Positions 7,226 to 13,644 of a stretch of 15,852 nucleotides of DNA are shown in pieces. The translations under genes were made by a program, and so were the position numbers. The notes beneath the pieces were generated by a model that worked only from the letters and a program-made list of their open reading frames with translations, did no database searches and had not been told where the DNA came from. The DNA is taken from positions 1 through 15,852 of the forward strand of contig JBJEPX010000014.1 in the NCBI GenBank assembly GCA_051881455.1, read 5' to 3'. Numbering within the stretch: the first letter of the stretch is position 1; the number at the start of each line of letters is the position of its first letter. This DNA is from Fimenecus sp051881455. GTDB taxonomy: Bacteria > Bacillota > Clostridia > Oscillospirales > Acutalibacteraceae.

Positions 7226-8474
7226 ATTTTCTGAAAAATTTTCTTAATTTTGAATATCCCTTTTTCAATACAGGAAGTCCTTTTTCCATTATGCCGTATT
7301 TCACATTGCTTATAGGCAAGTCAAATTCACCGGCGTATTCAAGGATAATAGGGTTAAACGGACTTTTGAACTCATACAAGCCGTCGTCAAAATATCCTGA
7401 AACGCCGCCCAAATCAAGAAAATCACAGCCATTTTCAATGCAGAGGGTGCATTGTGTGCAAAGACCGCAGAGCGTGGCGCAAAACGATGAAAAAACAGAT
7501 AAGTCCGAGCCTGCATAGAGGTATTCGGCTATTTTAACGCCCTCTTTGTTCGGGGGATAAACCGTCAAAAGAGCCGAAAGGGGAACGGTTTCGCCCCGTT
7601 CTTCCATAACACTAAGAGCGTCATTTTTCTGCTCCGTCAACTTTTGCTGATTTTCGGGCTCTTTGTGGAGCCTTGCATTAAGATTTTCTATATATGCATT
7701 AACATTGCATTTTTCAAAAGCAAAGAACGCTTTGTCGCCGAAAGCTTCTGAAAGAAGTGAAAAATATTCCTCATTGCGAAGTGAGATGTTCTGCCTCGCC
7801 TCTGTGGAGCTCAGTATTTTTTTGAACAGAGCAATATTTTCGTTTGTGTGCTCCGCTTCCTCATAAAACAGCCCTCTCGCCGACTGAAATGTTCCAAGGT
7901 ACTTTCTGATTTTTGTTTTGTAGTTCTTTTTAAGTTTTGCGGCGTCAAGAGGATTTCCGTCAGCGTCCTTTAAGGGAATAAGTGCATTAAAACGGGGTTG
8001 TGTAGCCGCGTCAAGGCTCTTACCAAAGCCCTTGTGAGTAAATCCGCATTTTACAAGATTGTCAAATTCTTCTTTGCCCTTTTCCAAATCAAAGGGGTCA
8101 AAATATCTTTCTTCGGGCATATCGGGAAGCGTTTTCCCCACAACTATTGCAGGGTCGATTTTTAAAAGATAAACGCCGTTCTTTTTGCAAAATTCCCTTG
8201 CTCCGTCAGTAAATGCGCGCACAGCATCAGTATCACAAAAATCCATAATCGGACCGCGGGGACAGTATGCATATACAAACCCGGGCATAAGCGTGCGCAT
8301 GAGTATCAAAGCAACGCCTTTCAGCTCATCGTCCTTGTAAACTCCGCAAAAACTGCTTTTCCAGTTGCCTTTAAGACGGCTCCAAGCTTCTGTTTGCTGT
8401 ATAGTCGCAAAAGATGCGCCTTCAACAAATTCTGTAAATTCTTTAATTGGAATATCAGTCTTAAAACTATACAT
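7224..8474 (-). CDS. FemAB-family peptidoglycan bridge aminoacyltransferase with a cysteine-rich helix
   Basis: FemA/FemB/FmhB proteins add amino acids from aminoacyl-tRNA to the peptidoglycan stem peptide, at the inner membrane face on lipid II. Of the 416 residues, the first half has the family's GNAT-like pattern (QQTEAWSRLKGNW, YCPRGPIMDF, LLKIDPAI); a helical arm lies at about 260-295; the second half has AEYLYAGSD and FLDLGGVSGYF followed by a basic end. Unusual: the helix between those motifs carries six cysteines (332, 336, 339, 342, 345, 350), including a CxxCxxCxxC run, where relatives usually read like LLQWEMIKWA. The start is ATG at 8474; upstream there is only a weak AAGG-type ribosome site. 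An 11-nt gap separates it from the second FemAB gene, so the two form an operon. The amino acid transferred cannot be read from sequence. Confidence 0.9.
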   Translation of the reverse strand: MYSFKTDIPIKEFTEFVEGASFATIQQTEAWSRLKGNWKSSFCGVYKDDELKGVALILMRTLMPGFVYAYCPRGPIMDFCDTDAVRAFTDGAREFCKKNGVYLLKIDPAIVVGKTLPDMPEERYFDPFDLEKGKEEFDNLVKCGFTHKGFGKSLDAATQPRFNALIPLKDADGNPLDAAKLKKNYKTKIRKYLGTFQSARGLFYEEAEHTNENIALFKKILSSTEARQNISLRNEEYFSLLSEAFGDKAFFAFEKCNVNAYIENLNARLHKEPENQQKLTEQKNDALSVMEERGETVPLSALLTVYPPNKEGVKIAEYLYAGSDLSVFSSFCATLCGLCTQCTLCIENGCDFLDLGGVSGYFDDGLYEFKSPFNPIILEYAGEFDLPISNVKYGIMEKGLPVLKKGYSKLRKFFRK

Positions 8475-8485
8475 AATAACCCGCC

Positions 8486-9817
8486 TTATTCTGACCTGCT
8501 TCTGTTAACTGTCTGTTCTTTAATATGTTTTTTCAAAACCGTATTTTTTATCTTTTTAACCTTCGGGAGCAAAGTTCTGAACAGCATAAATCTGAATTTA
8601 TCGGCAATTAAATACATATCGCCCACATATTCCGTTACCTCGCCGTTATAACTTTTTTTATACTTTGCAAGACCGTAAAGGGGATTGCTTTCATCGTCGG
8701 GGTCGCCTGTAATTCTTCCCAAATCGTGAATTTCAATGCCTTCGTCAATGCTCTTGCAAATTCGCACCCAGTTAAGATAATGAGTAGGACGCAGAGTGTT
8801 GCGCAGTACATTTCTTGTGCCGCCGTAAAGGCAGATTGCCGTTTTCCCGAAACGGGAGGTTATTCCCACAGCAAGACAAAGCTTTTCGGGAACATCGTCG
8901 CCGAATTTTTCTTGTAATTCTTTGTCTGCTTTTTCATTTCTTGAAAGTGTGGTGTCAATGGAGTCGAGCTGTTTTTTTACTGCCGCAATTTCCTTTTTGT
9001 TTTTCGGTTCGGCACTTTCAAGCTCCGAAAGACGGGGGAGGAGGCCGGCTTTTTCCTCTCTAAGCTTGTCGCAGTGTTCACGGCGCAGTTTTTGGTCGCA
9101 ATACACAAAATCCATAACCGCCTTGCCGTTTAATGCAGTAATAATCGTTTTATAATAGTTTTTATCACGCTGTATAAACATCGTTCTGTCAGATGTTTCC
9201 GTCATAACCGAGAAAAATTCGTCAAGCTTTTCGGGATGTGCGGGCAGAGTAATGTTGTCATAAGTTTCGTGAAATAAAAGCCCGTCTGCCGCCGCTTTTA
9301 AGCCGTGGCGCACACCTTTTTCACATTTCTTTAAAAATGTGTCGGCAGTGTAACCTTTCAGCGGGGCATTTATGGTTAAGGCGGGCTGAACAATGTAAAA
9401 ATCCTTGTCATCATTAAGCACAAAACCGCCTTTGAGCATGGAGTCGATTGTTGATGTGTCGCATTTTTCACCGTCAATCTTTTCACATACAAGCGGGTCG
9501 CAGACAAGAGCACAAATGCCGTGCTTTTTCATCTCCGCTTTCATAAAAGCACAAAACTCTGCCACAAGCTTTTCATTTTTCAAATCGCAGACGAACCCGT
9601 CGGGACAATACCACAGCTTACCCACCTTTACATCACGCTCAAGGCATAATGCGCTGAGCACTGGCGTGTCGTCTTTAAATCCCATATAAAACGAGGGTTT
9701 CCAGGCACTTTTTACCTGAGCCCAGTATGATGTTTGATATATTGAACCGCCGTTCTTTTCGGAAAAACCGTTAAATAAATCCAAATCCTTTTGTTCGGAA
9801 AACTTGTAGTCAGACAT
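8486..9817 (-). CDS. FemAB-family peptidoglycan bridge aminoacyltransferase (second copy)
   Basis: Paralogue of the gene that follows it, with the same role: tRNA-dependent extension of the interpeptide bridge. The 443 residues contain QTSYWAQVKSAWKPSFYMG near the start, WYCPDGFVCDL (70-79), a long charged coiled-coil arm at about 241-308 (REHCDKLREEKAGLL onward, typical of FemA where two helices project from the second domain), LYGGTRN and IHDLGRITGDPDD in the C-terminal domain, and a basic tail. GAGGTG lies 7 nt before the ATG. It is first in a two-gene operon driven by the promoter at 9865-9893. Two FemAB proteins in series usually mean sequential addition of bridge residues, so the organism may have a bridge of at least two residues; this is inference. 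The cysteine cluster of its partner is absent here. Confidence 0.9.
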   Translation of the reverse strand: MSDYKFSEQKDLDLFNGFSEKNGGSIYQTSYWAQVKSAWKPSFYMGFKDDTPVLSALCLERDVKVGKLWYCPDGFVCDLKNEKLVAEFCAFMKAEMKKHGICALVCDPLVCEKIDGEKCDTSTIDSMLKGGFVLNDDKDFYIVQPALTINAPLKGYTADTFLKKCEKGVRHGLKAAADGLLFHETYDNITLPAHPEKLDEFFSVMTETSDRTMFIQRDKNYYKTIITALNGKAVMDFVYCDQKLRREHCDKLREEKAGLLPRLSELESAEPKNKKEIAAVKKQLDSIDTTLSRNEKADKELQEKFGDDVPEKLCLAVGITSRFGKTAICLYGGTRNVLRNTLRPTHYLNWVRICKSIDEGIEIHDLGRITGDPDDESNPLYGLAKYKKSYNGEVTEYVGDMYLIADKFRFMLFRTLLPKVKKIKNTVLKKHIKEQTVNRSRSE

Positions 9818-9864
9818 TTTGCCGCACCTCTAAAAACACAGTTTAATGCAATTATTTCCAAAAA

Positions 9865-9893
9865 ATTTTATCATATTACATACCTTTTGTCAA
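9865..9893 (-). promoter_or_regulatory. Promoter of the femAB-like operon
   Basis: On the - strand, TTGACA (9893-9888) and TAAAAT (9870-9865) are 17 bp apart, with TGA just before the -10 box (extended -10). The start point falls near 9858, giving a leader of about 40 nt. It is a strong constitutive-type promoter. No hairpin terminator is visible between it and the lysR-type gene upstream, so some read-through from that gene is possible. Confidence 0.8.
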
Positions 9894-9916
9894 TGAAAGG
9901 GGAGGGGCGTTGAATA

Positions 9917-10771
9917 TTATTTACAGCTGTCAAAATATTCCACGGCATATTGTGAAAAAGGCGTGTCAAGATAAACATAATTGAATTCGCGGGATACCGA
10001 AAATCCGTCAACTCGGAATTCAGCGAGAGCGTTATTGTCACCTTTAACGGCACGGTAAGCAAAGGTAATGCAGTTGTTCTTTTCCAAAAGTTTTGTAATA
10101 AGCCCGAAGCTGCTTACGGTTGTTATGCGTTTAAAATCGGCAAAGGAGTGATTGTGCTCGTAAAGGAGCTGTTCGAGGATTTTTCTTGTTCCGCTGCCCT
10201 CTTCCCGCAAAATGAGGTTCTCATTCCGAATATTGTCAAGAGACACGGTGCGGTTTGCAAAGGGGTGACCTTTACCGCAAAGCCCCACAAACGGCTCCTC
10301 GCGGTAAAGATGGGAGGAATACCTGCTTCGGTCAAAAAAGCCTTCAATAAGCGCAAAATCTATCTTCCCCTCGGATAATGCGATGATAAGATTTTCCGTA
10401 TTTTCGATTTTTACATAAATGCTGTTTTTGGGTTCTTCCAAAAACCGTGATACATGCTCTGCAATAACATATTCACCAACGGTTTTTGTTGCCCCCACGG
10501 TAAGGCTGACTCCGTCTTTTTCTGCAAGCTCGGCTTTAAGTTTGTTTTCTTGATACAGCACATTTTCCGCATACTTTTTCAGAATTTCTGCTTCCGGCGT
10601 CATTTTAAGGCTTCTCCTGTCATAAATAAACAGCTTGCATCCGTATAAGTTTTCAAGATAATGTATGTGCTGGGTAACCGCAGGCTGAGTCATATTAAGT
10701 TTTTCTGCGGTTTGACGGTAGTTCATCATATCACACAGCGTTAAAAAGGTTTTCAGTCGTGTGTCAATCAT
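9917..10771 (-). CDS. LysR-type transcriptional regulator (YeiE/CysB-like context)
   Basis: A 284-residue cytoplasmic DNA-binding regulator. Winged helix-turn-helix at residues 3-60: FLTLCDMMNYRQTAEKLNMT, then QPAVTQHIHYLENLYGCKLF, the LysR signature. The effector-binding domain (about 90-284) begins with LTVGATKTVGEYVI and includes GKGHPFANR and LREEGSGTR. It is divergent from a YeiH-family transporter, the same pairing as yeiE-yeiH in E. coli, where YeiE responds to sulfite and controls sulfur-related genes. By that analogy it may control the neighbouring transporter in response to a small sulfur compound, but the ligand is not shown by sequence. AAGGAG (10783-10778) is 6 nt before the ATG. 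An inverted repeat with LysR-type spacing in the shared gap overlaps its ribosome site, so autoregulation is plausible. Confidence 0.92.
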   Translation of the reverse strand: MIDTRLKTFLTLCDMMNYRQTAEKLNMTQPAVTQHIHYLENLYGCKLFIYDRRSLKMTPEAEILKKYAENVLYQENKLKAELAEKDGVSLTVGATKTVGEYVIAEHVSRFLEEPKNSIYVKIENTENLIIALSEGKIDFALIEGFFDRSRYSSHLYREEPFVGLCGKGHPFANRTVSLDNIRNENLILREEGSGTRKILEQLLYEHNHSFADFKRITTVSSFGLITKLLEKNNCITFAYRAVKGDNNALAEFRVDGFSVSREFNYVYLDTPFSQYAVEYFDSCK

Positions 10772-10782
10772 AAAGTGCTCCT

Positions 10783-10801
10783 TGATAAATATTTTTTATC
10801 A
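10783..10801. promoter_or_regulatory. Candidate LysR operator in the divergent gap
   Basis: Perfect 7-bp inverted repeat TGATAAA (10783-10789) and TTTATCA (10795-10801) with a 5-bp centre. It contains the LysR-type T-N11-A spacing (T10786 to A10798). It sits about 40-57 bp before the probable start of the yeiH-like transcript, and directly next to the ribosome site of the regulator's own gene, so it could serve both activation and self-repression. Confidence 0.5.
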
Positions 10802-10827
10802 TTTAATAGTAAACAATAATTAGATTT

Positions 10828-10833
10828 TATAAT
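10828..10833 (+). promoter_or_regulatory. -10 element of the yeiH-like gene, no good -35
   Basis: TATAAT matches the -10 consensus, but the 17-bp-spaced position (10805-10810, AATAGT) is a poor -35. A promoter lacking a -35 next to a LysR-type operator is typical of activator-dependent control. Confidence 0.45.
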
Positions 10834-10880
10834 AAAAGTGTAGTAAAATCAAGAGGAAGTTGAGAAACGAGGAGATTATT

Positions 10881-11906
10881 ATGGAAGCAATTAAAAAAAC
10901 AGGAAAACTTATACCCGGCTTTGCCGCGGCGCTGATAATAGCTGCTGTTGCGAAGTTTATTGAAAGCGTTTTGCCTATTCATCTTATAGGCGCGTCGGTA
11001 ATTGCGCTTTTTATCGGTATGATTATCAATCATTTTTGGAAGCCCAACGATACCTTTGCGGCAGGCTTGAAATTCACCTCGAAAAAAATATTAAAATTTG
11101 CAATTATCCTGCTGGGCGCAAGCCTTAATATTAAAATTGTACTTGAAGTCGGTAAAATGTCACTGTGCGTAATGGCGTTTACTTTACTGACCTGCTTCGG
11201 AGTAGGTTATTTTGTAGGCAGAGCGCTGAAAATAAATTGGAAGCTTTCAAATCTTATTTCAGCGGGAACAGGTATCTGCGGCGGCTCGGCAATTGCCGCA
11301 ATCGCACCCGTAATTGATGCGGACGACAGCGATATTGCCTATGCAATGTCCGCCACATTTCTTTTTGATATGGCAATGATAGTGCTTTTCCCCATAATGG
11401 GACAGGCTATGGGACTTTCTGATATGGCATACGGTCTTTGGGCAGGTACGGCGGTAAACGATACTTCCAGCGTTGTAGCGGCAGGCTATGCATTTTCAGA
11501 GGCGGCAGGCGACTTCGCAACAATGGTAAAACTCACCCGTACACTTTCTATTATTCCCACAGTAATAGCATTTGCACTCATAAACGCCCGCATTAAGCGC
11601 AAAGAGGCAGGCGGAGAAGCGGTTAAGACAAAAATAGGACTCACAAAAATAATACCTTGGTTCATTCTCGGATTTCTCGCTCTGGCGGTAATCAACAGCT
11701 TCGGCGTAATTCCGCAGGCAGTTTCTTCGGGAATGAAGGATGTGAGCAAATTTCTAATGGTATCCGCACTTGCGGCGATCGGTCTTAACACGAGCTTTAA
11801 GGATATGAAAAAGTCAGGCTTTGCGCCCATGCTTCACGGATTTATTATCTCCGCGCTTGTGGTTGTTGTAGCAATCGCAGTTGAATATTTTATGGGAATA
11901 CTGTAA
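10881..11906 (+). CDS. YeiH-family (UPF0324) integral membrane transporter, putative sulfate/sulfur-anion exporter
   Basis: A 341-residue very hydrophobic protein with about ten membrane segments. Family motifs are NLISAGTGICGGSAIAAIAP (125-143) and YGLWAGTAVNDTSSVVAAGY (184-203), the two conserved re-entrant-like stretches of PF03601. The length is normal for the family. Databases label it a putative sulfate exporter; direct proof of substrate is thin, so sulfite or another small anion is possible. The ATG at 10881 is preferred: GAGGAG (10869-10874) lies 6 nt upstream, while the in-frame TTG at 10860 has no ribosome site and would place the real one inside the coding region. It is divergent from the LysR regulator and probably controlled by it. 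It ends at a strong terminator. Confidence 0.88.
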   Translation: MEAIKKTGKLIPGFAAALIIAAVAKFIESVLPIHLIGASVIALFIGMIINHFWKPNDTFAAGLKFTSKKILKFAIILLGASLNIKIVLEVGKMSLCVMAFTLLTCFGVGYFVGRALKINWKLSNLISAGTGICGGSAIAAIAPVIDADDSDIAYAMSATFLFDMAMIVLFPIMGQAMGLSDMAYGLWAGTAVNDTSSVVAAGYAFSEAAGDFATMVKLTRTLSIIPTVIAFALINARIKRKEAGGEAVKTKIGLTKIIPWFILGFLALAVINSFGVIPQAVSSGMKDVSKFLMVSALAAIGLNTSFKDMKKSGFAPMLHGFIISALVVVVAIAVEYFMGIL

Positions 11907-11923
11907 TTCAAAACAATATGAAA

Positions 11924-11959
11924 CGGTAAAAAGGGGACAGTCCCTTTTTTACCGTTTTT
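11924..11959 (+). terminator. Terminator of the yeiH-like gene
   Basis: CGGTAAAAAGGGGA (11924-11937) pairs with TCCCTTTTTTACCG (11941-11954) over 14 bp with one G-T pair and a CAG loop, followed by TTTTT (11955-11959). The A-rich left and T-rich right flanks mean it may work both ways. Confidence 0.92.
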
Positions 11960-11999
11960 CATGTTTATGTTCAATCCAAGACTCTCATTACCTTACGTA

Positions 12000-12028
12000 T
12001 TGACTTTCTCACTGCAATATGTTAAAAT
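12000..12028 (+). promoter_or_regulatory. Promoter of the CaCA exchanger gene
   Basis: TTGACT (12000-12005) and TAAAAT (12023-12028) lie 17 bp apart, with TGT just before the -10 box (extended -10). The predicted start near 12035 gives a leader of about 42 nt with no notable structure. Confidence 0.78.
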
Positions 12029-12076
12029 TTTCAGTAATTTGCGAATAAATTTTTTCAACAAAAGGGGAATTACAAA

Positions 12077-13099
12077 ATGGAAATTTCATCCTCACTTGCA
12101 GGCCTTTTGGGAATTGCGAGCGACAATATGATATATGTTGTCATTATGTTTGTGCTCGGCTTGTTTTTCATCGTAAAGGGCGGAGATATTTTTGTAGATG
12201 CCGCCACTTGGATTGCTGAGGCAACGGGTATTCCAAAGTTCGTTATCGGTGCAACGGTTGTAAGCTTTGCAACAACGCTCCCCGAACTGCTCGTTTCTGC
12301 CATTGCCGCTACAAAAGGGCAAAACGATATGGCTGTGGGAAACGCCGTTGGTTCGGTTACGGCAAATGTGGGCTTAATAATGAGTATATCCGTTTTGTGT
12401 ATGCCCGCCTTTGTTAAGCGTAAAGAAATTGCCTTCAAAGGAACCTTGATGATTCTTGCTGTTGCAGGTCTTTGCGTGTTTTCATATAATTTGAGACTGT
12501 CAATCTGGCAGGGCATTATTCTGATGGCAATTTTCGCTGTATTTATGATTGAGAATATCATTACGGGTAAAGCTTCCATTATTGATGAGGACGGCGACGG
12601 TAAGCCGGATGTAAACGGTAAGGAGCTTTTGAAAAATGTTGTTAAATTTATCATAGGCGCATTGGGTATCGTTGTGGGCGCCGACCTTCTTGTTGACGAC
12701 GGTACGGTTATCGCAAGACAGCTTGGTGTTTCCGAGGCGATTATCGGCGTAACGATTATCGCTGTTGGCACATCTTTGCCGGAACTTGTTACAACAATTA
12801 CAGCTATTGTAAAGAAACAGTCAGATTTGTCTATCGGTAACATAATCGGTGCAAATATTATTGACCTTACTATGATTTTGCCGATTTGCGCTTTCATTTC
12901 GGGAAGTGCGCTTCCTGTGGGCAAACAGTCGGCTTTCCTCGATATGCCCATTTGCCTTTTAGTTATCTGTATTGCAATTATCCCAACGCTGATTTTCAAA
13001 AAACTCAGCCGGTGGCAGGGTGCATTGATGGTTTGCATATATATCGGTTATGTGGCTGTTCTGGTAACTAATGCCAATTTCGGATATCTTCCGTTTTAA
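12077..13099 (+). CDS. CaCA-family sodium/calcium-type cation exchanger (YrbG-like)
   Basis: A 340-residue cytoplasmic-membrane antiporter of the Ca2+:cation antiporter superfamily, which exports Ca2+ in exchange for Na+ or H+. Both diagnostic alpha repeats are present: residues 58-100 (GATVVSFATTLPELLVS, then GNAVGSVTANVGL, E70) and 224-267 (GVTIIAVGTSLPELVTT, then GNIIGANIIDLTM, E236, N260, D263). About ten membrane segments flank a central hydrophilic loop at 163-188. That loop holds D170-E-D172-G-D174-G-K-P-D178, an EF-hand-like acidic run that could sense Ca2+ (inference). AGGGGA (12063-12068) lies 8 nt before the ATG. It is a single-gene unit with its own promoter, and a repeat-derived hairpin follows. 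Whether K+ is co-transported is not clear from the sequence. Confidence 0.92.
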   Translation: MEISSSLAGLLGIASDNMIYVVIMFVLGLFFIVKGGDIFVDAATWIAEATGIPKFVIGATVVSFATTLPELLVSAIAATKGQNDMAVGNAVGSVTANVGLIMSISVLCMPAFVKRKEIAFKGTLMILAVAGLCVFSYNLRLSIWQGIILMAIFAVFMIENIITGKASIIDEDGDGKPDVNGKELLKNVVKFIIGALGIVVGADLLVDDGTVIARQLGVSEAIIGVTIIAVGTSLPELVTTITAIVKKQSDLSIGNIIGANIIDLTMILPICAFISGSALPVGKQSAFLDMPICLLVICIAIIPTLIFKKLSRWQGALMVCIYIGYVAVLVTNANFGYLPF

Positions 13100-13119
13100 A
13101 AGAATTTGATTAGAATTAA

Positions 13120-13158
13120 AGGACGGTTCCTGACTGTTAAAGTCCGCGGAACCGTCCT
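13120..13158. repeat. Inverted pair of the GGACGGTTC repeat; possible terminator of the exchanger gene
   Basis: AGGACGGTTCC (13120-13130) and GGAACCGTCCT (13148-13158) form a perfect 11-bp stem with a 17-nt loop. The core is related to the AGAACCGTCCCCTG repeats further right. The stem begins 21 nt after the exchanger stop but is followed by ATTATTATATTG, not a clean T tract, so terminator activity is only possible. Confidence 0.65.
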
Positions 13159-13287
13159 ATTATTATATTGTTTTATTAAAACGGAGGTAGGGCGGGGGCG
13201 CGGGTGTCCGGCGGACACCTCTGCGAATGAAACGAGCAGAAGCGCTGTCTGAGCCGGCAGGCGAGTAATGCTTGCTCCCGCCGAGTG
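13159..13287. repeat. GC-rich gap with a 17-bp palindrome, no gene
   Basis: This stretch is clearly richer in G and C than its surroundings and has no credible coding frame. It contains GGTGTCCG (13203-13210), one central G, and CGGACACC (13212-13219): a perfect 8-bp palindrome, likely one copy of a dispersed repeat. A second imperfect hairpin lies around 13256-13284. Confidence 0.5.
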
Positions 13288-13413
13288 CAATCAGGGGACG
13301 GTTCTGTATACCGTTTTCGCTTTTTTTGCGTGCTTGTCTTGGCATATTCATCACCCAAAACGAGTATTTCACAATGACTAATTTCTGTCAATCAGAGAAC
13401 CGTCCCCTGATTG
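13288..13413 (-). mobile_element. MITE-like remnant of a REP-associated tyrosine transposase element
   Basis: CAATCAGGGGACGGTTCT (13288-13305) and its exact reverse complement AGAACCGTCCCCTGATTG (13396-13413) bound a 126-bp unit. Inside, on the - strand, is the first 13-codon stretch of a RAYT/Y1-type transposase. This looks like an internally deleted copy: inverted ends plus the start of the transposase gene with the rest missing. A second direct copy of the right end follows at 13419-13436. Confidence 0.7.
13307..13345 (-). pseudogene. Transposase remnant (first 13 codons of a Y1/REP-associated tyrosine transposase)
   Basis: The - strand reads MPRQARKKSENGI from an ATG at 13345. This matches the usual start of IS200-like REP-associated tyrosine transposases, which continue with YH and then a short hydrophobic run. 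Here the frame runs straight into the inverted repeat after Ile, so the catalytic HUH motif and tyrosine are lost. An intact enzyme is not present in the window; any mobility would need one elsewhere. The match rests on memory of family N-termini and is short, but the repeat context agrees with it. Confidence 0.65.
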
Positions 13414-13441
13414 TGTTGAGAACCGTCCCCTGATTGTGTTG
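13396..13441. repeat. Two perfect 23-bp tandem copies of the REP-like repeat
   Basis: Positions 13396-13418 and 13419-13441 are identical; each is AGAACCGTCCCCTGATTG plus TGTTG. They form the left boundary of the Rhs-derived sequence at 13450 onward. Confidence 0.95.
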
Positions 13442-13449
13442 TGCACTCG

Positions 13450-13560
13450 CAAATCGTTGCTGTTTGTACTGCTGTAACCGTAGGTGGTAGTATTCCGCAG
13501 GCTGTCAGTTGTGCTCAAAAGCCTGTCGCCGTTTGCGGAATATGCGCTGTAATGTGAAAT
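13450..13560 (-). pseudogene. Rhs/YD-repeat protein fragment
   Basis: In one - strand frame, just after an in-frame TGA at 13563-13561, 37 codons read as ISHYSAYSANGDRLLSTTDS and continue LRNTTTYGYSSTNSNDL. This is typical of the YD-repeat part of clostridial Rhs proteins. It has no start and is cut off on its 3' side by the tandem repeats. It lies after the toxin-tip genes in reading direction, where an Rhs core piece does not belong, so it is debris from rearrangement or an older orphan module. Confidence 0.7.
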
Positions 13561-13563
13561 TCA

Positions 13564-13603
13564 GCTTGTCCTGTGCATAGAAAGCGGTGAGCACAGGACA
13601 AGC
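13564..13603. repeat. Perfect 13-bp inverted repeat (hairpin)
   Basis: GCTTGTCCTGTGC (13564-13576) and GCACAGGACAAGC (13591-13603) enclose 14 nt. It sits exactly at the edge of the Rhs fragment (13560/13563) and 42 nt past the stop of the gene at 13645. No T run follows on either strand, so a terminator is unlikely. A smaller hairpin, CATGATT (13633-13639) with AATCATG (13643-13649), overlaps that gene's stop. Confidence 0.85.
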
Positions 13604-13644
13604 CTATCAAAAGCGCTATTGACGCATTTTGACATGATTTTCAA

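Noticed and set aside
12070..13038. Long open frame on the - strand opposite the CaCA exchanger gene
   Set aside because: It is an antisense shadow: the + strand gene has both alpha repeats, a promoter and a ribosome site, while the - strand protein is low in complexity (Ile/Thr/Pro-rich) and has no recognisable motif.
13163..13391. Open frames of about 70 codons on the - strand across the repeats
   Set aside because: Apart from the 13-residue transposase start, their sequence is translated repeat and GC-rich palindrome, with no coding character.
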